A stretch of 11,186 nucleotides of DNA from Methanosarcinales archaeon (GCA_025464345.1 JAODGP010000075.1:522-11707), one strand, 5' to 3'; positions 1 through 6,629 are shown, counted from the stretch's first letter. Numbers and translations are program-made. The notes: generated by a model from the sequence alone, not told the origin.

Positions 1-24
1 ATGATATGAGTTGCCCCCTATGAG

Positions 25-73
25 CGAAGGTCCTTTCTCACGCGATAGTTAAGCACCAATGATAGGACCTTCG
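25..73. repeat. 10-bp perfect inverted repeat with 29-nt spacer
   Basis: The arms are CGAAGGTCCT at 25-34 and AGGACCTTCG at 64-73, exact reverse complements. In RNA the stem could extend outward a few pairs using G-U wobbles (positions 21-24 with 74-77). No open reading frame runs through this segment in any frame I followed, so it is not explained by coding. It could be a structured RNA, an operator or the edge of an element outside the window. No T-run follows on either strand, so I do not call it a terminator. Confidence 0.5.
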
Positions 74-191
74 TTTGGTGGGTTCGTGAGTCAGTCGAAA
101 AGCTAACAGTAAAACATGGCGCTTAGTTAGACAATTGATTATTATACCTTTATCCCATTAGGGGGTTTTTGAGATAGAGAATGTCAATGAC

Positions 192-206
192 GATGTCGGG
201 GACATC
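192..206 (-). terminator. Short hairpin just after the glycosyltransferase stop
   Basis: GATGTC at 192-197 and GACATC at 201-206 form a perfect 6-bp stem with a three-base loop, 14 bases past the stop codon of the leftward glycosyltransferase gene. The position suggests a transcript 3' end structure. On the leftward strand it is followed by A-rich rather than T-rich sequence, so termination is only an inference. Confidence 0.3.
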
Positions 207-220
207 AGGTACAGCCATCA

Positions 221-2713
221 TCAGCCATGTCTCTCTGCTACTCGTATAACGCGATTCTCACCGGGTTTGCCCGCCCATTGCCAGCTCTTACCGAAATCCG
301 GTGATGCTCTCAGGGTGTATTCGAACACACCAGAACCTGGCGGGCTTATCGTGCATTTGTAGATGTACTTATCGCCCTCTTTGGTTTCGAGATGCATGTT
401 CTTTGGTCTCCAGTCACCGTTCTCCGTAGCGTTTGTCCAGACCTGCACAAGCACCTCTTCCAGTGGTACACCCTCACTCAGGCTCACCAGAGCCGTCACC
501 TGGCAGCTCTCGCCCGGCATTAGAGTCACCACTTCGTTTAGCGCTCTTGTATCTTCTATCGCGATACAACCCTCCCTCTTCAGTGCTTCATCCCACTGCC
601 TCAGGTATTCAGCTGCGGTGAGTCCCGCTTCCAGTATGCGGCTGAGGCGAACAGAAGTAGCCTGATACTCCGCCAGATCGGAAGGTTTCATCCCTATCAG
701 CCTCTTAAGAACCGCGAGATAACTGTCTGGCTCTGGATTCGCAGGTATTGCAGTGTTACCCTCACCCGGTATCGCGAAGTTGATCATCTCGCCCTGTGCC
801 TGGATGATACCCTCTTTGTATGGTGGTCCGAGTACGAGTCCAGCATTCGCGGATATGTCCGCTTCGGTATAGCCCGCCGCCTCGGTACCACGATCCGAAT
901 CCTGAACCTGTATATCAGTAACAGCTAAAAGCGCTATCTGCTCCTCTATCGTGAATCTACCCGACAGTATGAACTTACCGGTGTAGTTCCTGGCATTCAG
1001 CCGGTTCTGAAGCTCTTTCAGACCCGCGTATAACCTCCTGCTACCTTCTTCCGGCTGCACATTGCCAAAGATGATGACCTGTGCACCCATTTTCACCAGC
1101 GCTTCGATGTTATCATCGGTGAATGCGCGCTTACGACCCGCTTTCTCAGCCACCAGCCTGCCAGAATAAGAGATCACAGGCTGATAAGGATTCAACCCGA
1201 ATTTCACCTTCGCCATGCGTTTCGCAGCCAATATCTGCCATGGCTCAGGGCAATTGATATTCGCATCAGGGAATAAGCTCAAAAATACCTTGCGGAATTC
1301 GCCTGCCGTATAACTCCGATCATCACCATTGGTTATGGATACCATCGGTACACCTTCATCATAGCCCTTCACCTCCTCCACCTGTAGCTCGCTCACACCA
1401 TTCACACCATCTGCGGATCTTATCCCTCCACTGCTTATATCTACCACACCCGCACGCATAAACCACCATTTCATCGAGTCGGGAACGCCCCACCTGTTCA
1501 ATATCCGCGTTCCTTCCTCCTTACTGAATATCCCCCGGTTACCATATGTATGAGTGGTGAACCAGAACAGAGCTTCGTTCATGAAATCCGGAGCTTCTAT
1601 AAACCTCAGTACATTTACCAGTGCGGTCTGAGCCTCATTTGTATGTATGACAGGTGGCATGTATCTCCCCACGCCGTTATTAAATGCCCTCTCCTCCTCC
1701 ATCATGATCAATCTAAACGCAGCACGTGAGAAGAACTCGGAGAAGTCCTCCCAGCTCGTATGTTCGCCACCGAAGTAATATAGCAGCCTCACATAATAGT
1801 TCGCACTATCACGGATGAGAAATACTCGTATCCCCTCATCTACTGTCTCACCTGAATAGACGATCGCCTCCACCTGCTCACCGCCAACCGTCACATCAAA
1901 CCGTGTGTACTCTTTTATGTTCTTTATCACCCTGCCCCAGTCCAGCGGCTCAATCCTGTCCTCTCCTCCTCGACAGCGCATACCATACGGGAAGTAAGGC
2001 TCGATATGGATCAAATCCGCATCATTCCCGATGAGTCGCTTGAGTGCTCTGCCATGGTTGCGCATCACACGTTTCAGACCGCCACCTTCCCGCCCGGGAT
2101 GCCATATCTCGCACGCTATCTGATATATACGGCGACCAGCAACGAGCGGAGCATTATCCCGCAGCCAGTTCTTCATGGGCTGTTCGCCCGCGATCATAAG
2201 GATCGAATTTATCAACGGGTCAGTCCGCAGCGAGGGACCTGTATCAGCGAGGATGGAGACCAGTTTCGCCTGCTCCTCCGGGGTCAGTAGCGTCACCGCT
2301 TTTAGCACCGGCCAGCGTGCCTCTATCGGATGTTGTGACTTTATGTTGGTGGTCCATGACAGCAGTTTGATGAAATTGAGTAACGCATTATAATCATCAA
2401 GCCGTGCTTTTATGTTACGTGCCAGCCATTTACAGTCGGAATTTAAGATAGCCAGTTCCTCAAGTCTCAGCTTCGGCTTGTACAGTAAGGCTCTTATCAT
2501 ATCTGCTCGTACCCTGAACCCATGCGCGATGAACGCGTCGTTCACCGCAGCTATAACGGTATCCTCGTCAACCAGCGTTTCGACGCCGAACTGCTCCACC
2601 AGTCTCACCACCGTCTGCGATATCAAATTCTGCAGATACCACTCCGGCGATAATTCACCAAGAGCTTTGACTTCCACTGCCTGCACCGTCGGTTCTTCTA
2701 CATCACTATTCAT
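221..2713 (-). CDS. Starch/glycogen synthase-like GT-B glycosyltransferase with extra N- and C-terminal domains
   Basis: This 830-residue protein carries the marks of the GT5 synthase / glucan phosphorylase superfamily, which builds or breaks alpha-1,4-glucan. Residues 1-190 match nothing I recognise. The N-terminal Rossmann half begins near residue 198 with the GGL nucleotide-sugar loop (GREGGGLKRVM), then an HTNEAQTA segment (357-364) in place of the family's HCHDWQTA, THTYGNRGIF (387-396) and ITNGDD (460-465). The C-terminal half has ISYSGRL (514-520), IIFGN (547-551) and TEAAGYTEADIS (610-621), the acidic donor-site region. Residues 735-826 look like a beta-sandwich module of the kind at the C-terminus of some glucan phosphorylases. 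ATG at 2713 lies inside the upstream gene, which it overlaps by 8 bp, so translation is probably coupled. Synthase is more likely than phosphorylase because I see no pyridoxal-phosphate lysine motif. The donor sugar is unknown. Confidence 0.75.
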   Translation of the reverse strand: MNSDVEEPTVQAVEVKALGELSPEWYLQNLISQTVVRLVEQFGVETLVDEDTVIAAVNDAFIAHGFRVRADMIRALLYKPKLRLEELAILNSDCKWLARNIKARLDDYNALLNFIKLLSWTTNIKSQHPIEARWPVLKAVTLLTPEEQAKLVSILADTGPSLRTDPLINSILMIAGEQPMKNWLRDNAPLVAGRRIYQIACEIWHPGREGGGLKRVMRNHGRALKRLIGNDADLIHIEPYFPYGMRCRGGEDRIEPLDWGRVIKNIKEYTRFDVTVGGEQVEAIVYSGETVDEGIRVFLIRDSANYYVRLLYYFGGEHTSWEDFSEFFSRAAFRLIMMEEERAFNNGVGRYMPPVIHTNEAQTALVNVLRFIEAPDFMNEALFWFTTHTYGNRGIFSKEEGTRILNRWGVPDSMKWWFMRAGVVDISSGGIRSADGVNGVSELQVEEVKGYDEGVPMVSITNGDDRSYTAGEFRKVFLSLFPDANINCPEPWQILAAKRMAKVKFGLNPYQPVISYSGRLVAEKAGRKRAFTDDNIEALVKMGAQVIIFGNVQPEEGSRRLYAGLKELQNRLNARNYTGKFILSGRFTIEEQIALLAVTDIQVQDSDRGTEAAGYTEADISANAGLVLGPPYKEGIIQAQGEMINFAIPGEGNTAIPANPEPDSYLAVLKRLIGMKPSDLAEYQATSVRLSRILEAGLTAAEYLRQWDEALKREGCIAIEDTRALNEVVTLMPGESCQVTALVSLSEGVPLEEVLVQVWTNATENGDWRPKNMHLETKEGDKYIYKCTISPPGSGVFEYTLRASPDFGKSWQWAGKPGENRVIRVAERHG

Positions 2714-3053
2714 TCCGCATAGCGCCCTCGATGGCGTTCTCCCATTTCCTGATTTTAGTCAATATCGCCCTCGCTTCTATCATAGAGAAAGGGATCCTGC
2801 GACTGAAGAGTGTCTCACGGCATCGTCTCATATCTGCCGCAATGCCATGAAAACGCTTATCCTGGCTCAGAATGGACTCTATCACTTTAAGAACCTCAGG
2901 CATCCGCTCCGCATTCGATAGCCCGGTCTCTATCAGATGAGAAATTGTACCTCTCAAATCCGACGGATTATCAAGTATATATACTATCTCAAGCCGCTTC
3001 ATGCCCCGGATGAAAATCTCATCGTGAATGAAAACACAGAGATTATCCCTCAT
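2706..3053 (-). CDS. Small hypothetical protein upstream of the glycosyltransferase
   Basis: This 115-residue soluble protein belongs to no family I recognise. It is rich in charged residues and probably helical in its C-terminal two thirds (EVLKVIESILSQ, MIEARAILTKIRKWENAIEG). It has no signal peptide, membrane helix or metal-binding cysteine cluster. Its last 8 bp overlap the start of the glucan synthase-like gene, so the two are almost certainly cotranscribed and translationally coupled; a partner or regulatory role in glucan metabolism is an inference from this alone. ATG at 3053 is preceded by a purine-rich AGAAGAGAG and, about 30 bases upstream, an archaeal TATA-like CTATTTATTA, which supports this start. 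A second ATG at 3002 would give a 98-residue protein and cannot be excluded. Confidence 0.6.
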   Translation of the reverse strand: MRDNLCVFIHDEIFIRGMKRLEIVYILDNPSDLRGTISHLIETGLSNAERMPEVLKVIESILSQDKRFHGIAADMRRCRETLFSRRIPFSMIEARAILTKIRKWENAIEGAMRNE

Positions 3054-3078
3054 CTCTCTTCTATCTATTGTGGGATCC

Positions 3079-3088
3079 TAATAAATAG
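3079..3088 (-). promoter_or_regulatory. TATA-like box for the glucan synthase two-gene unit
   Basis: On the leftward strand this reads CTATTTATTA, close to the archaeal TTTAWATA consensus. Its centre is about 30 bases before the ATG at 3053, giving a predicted very short or absent 5' leader. It lies in the 98-base gap after the DUF2284 stop codon. Confidence 0.4.
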
Positions 3089-3142
3089 CTTGCGCTCATC
3101 TTTACCCGGCTCATACCTTATTTTCACATGCTGTCGGGCATC

Positions 3143-3148
3143 AAAAAA
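3143..3148 (-). terminator. T-run after the DUF2284 gene
   Basis: On the leftward strand a run of six T begins three bases after the DUF2284 stop codon. Archaeal RNA polymerase commonly terminates at T-tracts without a hairpin. There is a TATA-like box 60 bases further on, so ending one transcript here and starting another would be consistent. Confidence 0.3.
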
Positions 3149-3151
3149 GTT

Positions 3152-3745
3152 TCATTCAATCAGGAGCAATCCGAAGAAGGTTATCTCTTCATAAGGCGAC
3201 GTGCGTACCTCTATCTCATAACCCACCTTCCTTACCGTCTTATACACATCAATTCCACACGCTTCCATTGACGGTCTTGCGCGATCCTGATGCTCACAGA
3301 ATCTCTTCGCGGCTGGATCCAGAACAAAACCCTCCCTCTCCGGCAGGCAATCAGCGCAATATGAACATGGGAGTGCACCCATCGCGAACGCTTTGTAATA
3401 GCCAGAGAGAAATGCATGCCGCTCCAATTCAAACATCGTATTGTGCATCTTCAATATCGCATTCCACAGGAAATGATGGATGTGCGCAGGTGGAACCTTC
3501 ATATTCGGCTGTACATCTTTAAATCTCGCGATAAGCGCTTTTTCATACCCCCTTAAGAGCTTCCTCGTCTCTTCCGGCGTTGGCGTATAAGGCGGGCAGG
3601 TGAGATGCTTACCGTATGCTTTACAGCCATACCGGCATTTCCAGCGCACCCAATCGGCTACTTCTATCTCTCTCGCGGGAATCAATCTAAAATCTTCGTG
3701 TATCACTTTTAATTCCTGTAAAAGCGTATCGAAACTTTTCTTCAT
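3152..3745 (-). CDS. DUF2284 cysteine-rich putative metal-binding protein
   Basis: This is a 197-residue soluble protein of the DUF2284 family, common in anaerobic archaea and bacteria and predicted to bind metal or Fe-S; its reaction is unknown. With the ATG start, the family signature CRYGCKAYGKHLTCPPYTPTP begins at C37 with C41 and C50, followed by a second cluster PCSYCADC (C127, C130, C133) and single C150 and C163, eight cysteines in all. The frame stays open upstream to a TTG at 3793 (213 residues), but I chose ATG 3745. Family members normally begin about here (MKK-FDTLL, then IIPV-like IPAREIEVADWVRWKC), AAGG lies just before it, and the TTG sits within a likely TATA region (GTTAAAATAA). 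It runs in the same direction as the glucan synthase unit but a T-run and TATA-like box separate them. Confidence 0.85.
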   Translation of the reverse strand: MKKSFDTLLQELKVIHEDFRLIPAREIEVADWVRWKCRYGCKAYGKHLTCPPYTPTPEETRKLLRGYEKALIARFKDVQPNMKVPPAHIHHFLWNAILKMHNTMFELERHAFLSGYYKAFAMGALPCSYCADCLPEREGFVLDPAAKRFCEHQDRARPSMEACGIDVYKTVRKVGYEIEVRTSPYEEITFFGLLLIE

Positions 3746-3793
3746 TACCTTCTTTGATTTACTCTTATTCAATAGTACTCTTATAGTCCCCAA

Positions 3794-3805
3794 TTATTTT
3801 AACTT
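3794..3805 (-). promoter_or_regulatory. Possible TATA element for the DUF2284 gene
   Basis: The leftward strand reads AAGTTAAAATAA here, roughly 50 bases before the preferred ATG at 3745. That would place transcription start near 3773 with a leader of about 28 bases. The match to consensus is modest. Confidence 0.3.
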
Positions 3806-4123
3806 TCCATCTTTGCTGCGCCATCTATATTGGAATGTGGTTTGGCACATATTTTCCTTGAGTCTGGCGAGTTATACTCAGAAGTACTGACTCTTTACCC
3901 CAGCAGGCAAAGCAGAGCACAGTCTTATTGCGGGTAAGAGCCCGTGCGAATGGTGTAGTAGTATGGTTAATGGAATAACAGACCTGTCGAAGTAGATGTT
4001 GTGCCTGTCGCCTGTATACATGTTCGCCTGCGCCTTTACAGGGATGAGTGTAGAGTTTGGTTGCAATAGCGGTATGATTGGGTTTGATTATGCCTGTATG
4101 GCTTCCCATTATTTAAAGACAAA

Positions 4124-4163
4124 GTAATGTAAAAGCCAACATGGTAATGTAAAAGCCAACATG
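4124..4163. repeat. Two perfect tandem copies of a 20-bp unit
   Basis: The unit GTAATGTAAAAGCCAACATG occupies 4124-4143 and is repeated without spacer or mismatch at 4144-4163. Both copies contain AGCCAAC (4134-4140 and 4154-4160), the reverse complement of GTTGGCT at 4180-4186, so either copy can pair with the downstream arm. Two copies are too few for a CRISPR or ordinary satellite. The arrangement fits tandem regulator sites or part of a structured RNA. Confidence 0.85.
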
Positions 4164-4186
4164 GATAGGGTGCGCACCGGTTGGCT
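4154..4186. repeat. Nested inverted repeats around a GGTGCGCACC palindrome
   Basis: The outer arms AGCCAAC (4154-4160) and GTTGGCT (4180-4186) are exact reverse complements. Inside the loop sits a perfect 10-bp palindrome GGTGCGCACC (4169-4178). The element lies about 215 bases before the DUF2149 start and adjoins the tandem repeat. It could be an operator for a dimeric regulator or a cruciform/RNA structure. Confidence 0.6.
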
Positions 4187-4326
4187 CTTGAAATACGAGG
4201 AAAAGGTGTACATATGGTAATATTGTATGGTCGGTTGAGTAACAACTATGATAGGAGTTGATCCTCTGTCTCTTCCACCTGAGGCTGGCGTTTTTATCGT
4301 CTTTAGCATCCTTTATCCCTGAATGA

Positions 4327-4340
4327 TTTATATTATATAA
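4327..4340 (+). promoter_or_regulatory. TATA box region for the DUF2149 gene cluster
   Basis: TTTATATTATATAA is an extended AT-rich block with archaeal TATA character, about 60-70 bases before the ATG at 4400. Transcription would start near 4360, leaving a leader of about 40 bases that contains the strong Shine-Dalgarno at 4390. Confidence 0.5.
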
Positions 4341-4389
4341 AAAATAAAAAATTCACATCAAGAAGTTGAGGGTAAGGGCAGGAAGAAGC

Positions 4390-4395
4390 GGAGGT
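4390..4395 (+). promoter_or_regulatory. Strong Shine-Dalgarno GGAGGT for DUF2149
   Basis: GGAGGT ends four bases before the ATG at 4400, matching the archaeal anti-Shine-Dalgarno. It fixes the start of this gene. Confidence 0.75.
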
Positions 4396-4399
4396 AGAG

Positions 4400-4744
4400 A
4401 TGCGATACCTGAAACGAAGTGGTAAAAGAGGCAGAAGAAGCAGGTTACATGAAGATGTAGACCCTTTAACCGGTGTTGCGAACCTCTTTGATGTGGCGAT
4501 GATATTTGCGCTCGGGCTGATGGTGATGGTGCTGATGTACATGGGAGCACAGGAGGCACTCACGAATCCGGAGAAGATGAAAGAGATAATCGAACGTGGT
4601 AAGCTGATGGAGATGACGCCAACGGATCAGGTGGTCACAATTACCGGCGATATACATGAGTCTGGTGTGTTATACGAGGTGAAGCAGCCGGGTGGGGAGT
4701 CAGCATATATACTGGTGAACGAGACAGAAGAAGCCGGCGGATAG
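4400..4744 (+). CDS. DUF2149 single-pass membrane protein (ExbD-like position)
   Basis: This 114-residue protein matches DUF2149, a family found mainly in methanogens and relatives. A basic N-terminus (RSGKRGRRSR) is followed by the conserved DPLTGVANLFDVAMIFA (residues 21-37), a single membrane helix at about 29-49, then a small soluble domain with VVTITGD (78-84). DUF2149 genes are usually linked to MotA/TolQ/ExbB-like proton-channel genes and to cobaltochelatase-like or DUF2162 genes. By analogy the product may act as the ExbD-like stator partner of an energised membrane complex (family knowledge plus inference). Here none of those partners is in view. The gene leads a rightward cluster, 36 bases before the small multidrug-export gene. 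The start is set by GGAGGT four bases upstream. Confidence 0.8.
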   Translation: MRYLKRSGKRGRRSRLHEDVDPLTGVANLFDVAMIFALGLMVMVLMYMGAQEALTNPEKMKEIIERGKLMEMTPTDQVVTITGDIHESGVLYEVKQPGGESAYILVNETEEAGG

Positions 4745-4780
4745 ATACCTATTTCTTCTGCTTCATTAACAGGTAGTAAG

Positions 4781-5236
4781 ATGCTCGAGTGCGTACGAAT
4801 AATAGCGATAGCAATGGTCCCTTTTGGTGAATTGCGTGCATCTATCCCGACAGGGCTGATCATCTATCAGATGGCGCCTTTGCAGGTGTTCCTCCTATCA
4901 GTAATCGGTAACATATTACCGGTTGTGCCATTGCTCCTCTTTCTTGAGCCGGTCTCCAGATGGTTGCGAAGATACAGGATCTTTGACCGGTTCTTCGAGT
5001 GGCTATTCGCGAGAACAAGGCGATATAGCAACAGTATAGATAAATACGGCTCTCTGGGACTGATACCCTTCGTCGCTATCCCCCTGCCTGTAACAGGTGC
5101 GTGGACTGCGAGTGCAGTGGCATTTGTATTTGGCATCAGGTTTCGATATGCGTTTGGTGCGATCCTCGCGGGTGTAATGATTGCAGGAGTAATAGTGACG
5201 CTCTCGTGCATGGGTGTTCTGGTATGCATACAATGA
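4781..5236 (+). CDS. Putative small multidrug export protein (COG2426 family)
   Basis: This 151-residue integral membrane protein fits the small multidrug export family (PF06695, COG2426). That name is old and the transport activity is poorly tested. Family marks are PFGELRASIPTG (residues 14-25), the NILPVVPLLLF helix (44-54), and IPLPVTGAWTA (100-110) before a C-terminal helical pair. Hydrophobic stretches at about 7-30, 33-56, 92-118 and 124-149 suggest four membrane segments or re-entrant loops, with a basic loop (RWLRRYR, ARTRRYS) at 60-82 probably facing the cytoplasm. ATG at 4781 has AGGTAG seven bases before it. The gene ends in an ATGA overlap with the Uri-like gene, so the two are cotranscribed. 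Confidence 0.8.
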   Translation: MLECVRIIAIAMVPFGELRASIPTGLIIYQMAPLQVFLLSVIGNILPVVPLLLFLEPVSRWLRRYRIFDRFFEWLFARTRRYSNSIDKYGSLGLIPFVAIPLPVTGAWTASAVAFVFGIRFRYAFGAILAGVMIAGVIVTLSCMGVLVCIQ

Positions 5237-5688
5237 TGAAAGGATCTTATGTATTGATAATAGAGAACAGCAGAGATAAGGCGATAGAGATAGGCAAACT
5301 GGGCAGAATTGACTTCAAGCCGGGTTTTTATGCCTATGTCGGCTCTGCTCTATCCGGGTTGGAGCACAGGATAGAGCGGCACCTGCGGCGTGAGAAGAGA
5401 TTGCACTGGCATATAGATTATCTGCTCTCGGATCCCGATATTAAAGTAGCTGGTGTTATTTACAAAGAAGCGGCAAAGCGTGAGGAATGTGAAATAGCAA
5501 CGATGCTGCGAGCGCACTTCGCGGCTATAAAAGGTTTTGGATGCAGTGATTGCAAATGTGAAAGCCATTTGTTCTTCTGTGATAGTCATGACAGGCTCTC
5601 TGAGACTGTGTATCGCAGTTTCCAGGCTCTAAGCGAAGGGAATCAGAAGACCTACCGGGTCTCTTTTGATCCACTTGAAGCGCGATAG
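5233..5688 (+). CDS. Uri/DUF123 GIY-YIG-like nuclease-family protein
   Basis: This 151-residue soluble protein matches DUF123 (COG1833, the Uri superfamily), distantly related to GIY-YIG endonucleases and thought to act on nucleic acid; activity is unproven for most members. The core shows KGSYVLII (3-10), GFYAYVGSALSGLEHRIERHL (31-51, the YIG-like strand and following helix), HWHIDYLL (58-65, a conserved His/Asp patch), and GFGCSDCKCESHLFF (101-115). The last has one cysteine more than the usual GFGSSDC form, so C104, C107, C109 and H112 could bind a metal. The start is one of three nearby ATGs (5224, 5233, 5236); I chose 5233, which forms an ATGA overlap with the preceding stop and leaves the family's usual short N-terminus. 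Confidence 0.82.
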   Translation: MMKGSYVLIIENSRDKAIEIGKLGRIDFKPGFYAYVGSALSGLEHRIERHLRREKRLHWHIDYLLSDPDIKVAGVIYKEAAKREECEIATMLRAHFAAIKGFGCSDCKCESHLFFCDSHDRLSETVYRSFQALSEGNQKTYRVSFDPLEAR

Positions 5689-5794
5689 CTGCGGTGCGCG
5701 ACAAAAAACACCCCTGCGCGAAATACCAAAAACTTTAACTCCTCATGAATGTTTGATTTTAATAGGAATAACAATTATAATCAGGCAGAAAGAG

Positions 5795-6610
5795 ATGACC
5801 GCCACACCGCAGACCAGAGCAAAAATCTCAGCGATGGAGAAGGTAGGGCTGGCTATTGCTTTACTCATAGCAATACTCTTGATCGGCTTTTCACTATTTT
5901 CTCTGTTGATAGATATAACTTTAAAATTCGACCTTTACGGCATTGTAACCGATTTAATATTCCTCGCCATCGGTATCTCACTCGGTTATTTCTCCATTCG
6001 CATATACAAGAAATCGGTCTATTACGAGGGGTTGGTGAGTTCAGCTTTTGATGAGGGGGTATATAAGCGATTGGAGCCGGTGCTGAGGAAAGTTGCAGAG
6101 GCGAGTGTCAAGATGGAGGATTTAGATACTCGCTTGAACATGATTGACCGAAAGGTTCAAATGGTGATAGACGAGCAGGTGAAGACGGAAAAGAGTCCAC
6201 GGTCAGAAGTAGAAAAAGCCATTGCTCCCGGAACTTCTATTGGGTTTGCAGTAAAAACGGTTTTCTTGACCATAATCACGATGTCCGGTTTCCTGTTCAT
6301 GATATACACCTCAATTGGTGCGGTACATTTCGCTACTCTCGCTTTTTACATCCTGTGGTGGCTGCTCATAACTTCTGAATATGAGCTCTTTGATAACACG
6401 ACTGCATGGGTGATTATTTTTGTACCCATCCTTATTGTCCCTGTGGGCTTTATGATCCTCGATGCCTTTATGGAGATAAACAATGTGATTGCTCTTTTCT
6501 ATGCGTTCCTCGCTTTATACGCATTTTTATACTATTCATGGGCGGTATACGAGACGAAAGGTACACTGCCATTTAACCTCTACCTCGGGCTTAAAACCAG
6601 ACACAGGTGA
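5795..6610 (+). CDS. Unknown six-helix membrane protein with a central coiled-coil segment
   Basis: I do not recognise the family. From the ATG at 5795 the protein has 271 residues. Two membrane helices lie at about 18-40 and 49-70, then a hydrophilic, likely coiled-coil region at about 85-140 (heptad-like spacing through KRLEPVLRKVAEA, KMEDLDTRLNMIDRKVQMVIDEQ). Four more helices follow at about 152-173, 178-193, 205-222 and 230-250. The C-terminal tail is short and basic. The layout resembles membrane sensors or channels that oligomerise through a cytoplasmic helix, but that is only shape. The frame opens upstream to a TTG at 5666 inside the Uri gene; I reject that because it gives an unlikely polar leader. 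It lies 106 bases after the Uri gene, so it probably has its own promoter, and 45 bases before the phosphoesterase gene. Confidence 0.65.
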   Translation: MTATPQTRAKISAMEKVGLAIALLIAILLIGFSLFSLLIDITLKFDLYGIVTDLIFLAIGISLGYFSIRIYKKSVYYEGLVSSAFDEGVYKRLEPVLRKVAEASVKMEDLDTRLNMIDRKVQMVIDEQVKTEKSPRSEVEKAIAPGTSIGFAVKTVFLTIITMSGFLFMIYTSIGAVHFATLAFYILWWLLITSEYELFDNTTAWVIIFVPILIVPVGFMILDAFMEINNVIALFYAFLALYAFLYYSWAVYETKGTLPFNLYLGLKTRHR

Positions 6611-6611
6611 A

Positions 6612-6629
6612 TCCACGCTGAAACGTGGA
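6612..6629 (+). terminator. Small hairpin between the membrane protein and phosphoesterase genes
   Basis: TCCACG (6612-6617) and CGTGGA (6624-6629) form a perfect 6-bp stem with a CTGAAA loop, immediately after the TGA stop at 6608-6610. No T-run follows, so it may be a transcript 3' end, a processing site or an mRNA stability structure. Confidence 0.3.

Larger units (their letters stand above)
3806..4326. other. Long non-coding interval between divergent operons
   Basis: This is the largest gene-free stretch in the window, between the leftward DUF2284 gene and the rightward DUF2149 gene. Frames on both strands hold only short reading frames of shadow-like composition with no Shine-Dalgarno. 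A small hairpin CGGGT-AAGA-GCCCG lies at 3931-3944. The right half holds a tandem 20-bp repeat and nested palindromes, listed separately. I see no tRNA, no CRISPR-like periodicity and no recognisable transposase remnant. It could host an RNA gene, a regulatory element or decayed mobile DNA. Confidence 0.6.

Noticed and set aside
60..100. tRNA T-arm suggested by GGGTTCGTGAG.
   Set aside because: The arm does not close with a seven-base loop and no acceptor, D or anticodon arms can be drawn.
3746..3793. TTG-started 16-residue extension of the DUF2284 protein.
   Set aside because: The TTG lies in a likely TATA region without a ribosome-binding site, and family members start at the internal ATG.
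3925..3965. Words such as CGGGTAAG and GCGAATGGTGTA resemble a stretch of 23S rRNA domain V.
   Set aside because: Only about a dozen bases agree in a row, the expected flanking conserved rRNA sequence is absent, and ribosomal RNA would extend far beyond. I treat it as chance or a small hairpin.
3996..4127. A 43-codon rightward frame beginning ATGTTGTGCC in the long intergenic region.
   Set aside because: It has no Shine-Dalgarno, follows a stop codon directly, matches no family I know and runs into the tandem repeat.
4124..4163. CRISPR array.
   Set aside because: There are only two copies, 20 bp long, with no spacer between them and no cas genes nearby.
5101..5232. Upstream extension of the Uri-like frame inside the export-protein gene.
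   Set aside because: The extension is cysteine-rich nonsense in another gene's frame; the ATGA overlap gives a natural start.
5666..5794. TTG-started 43-residue extension of the six-helix membrane protein.
   Set aside because: It begins inside the Uri gene, has no ribosome-binding site and adds an improbable polar leader.
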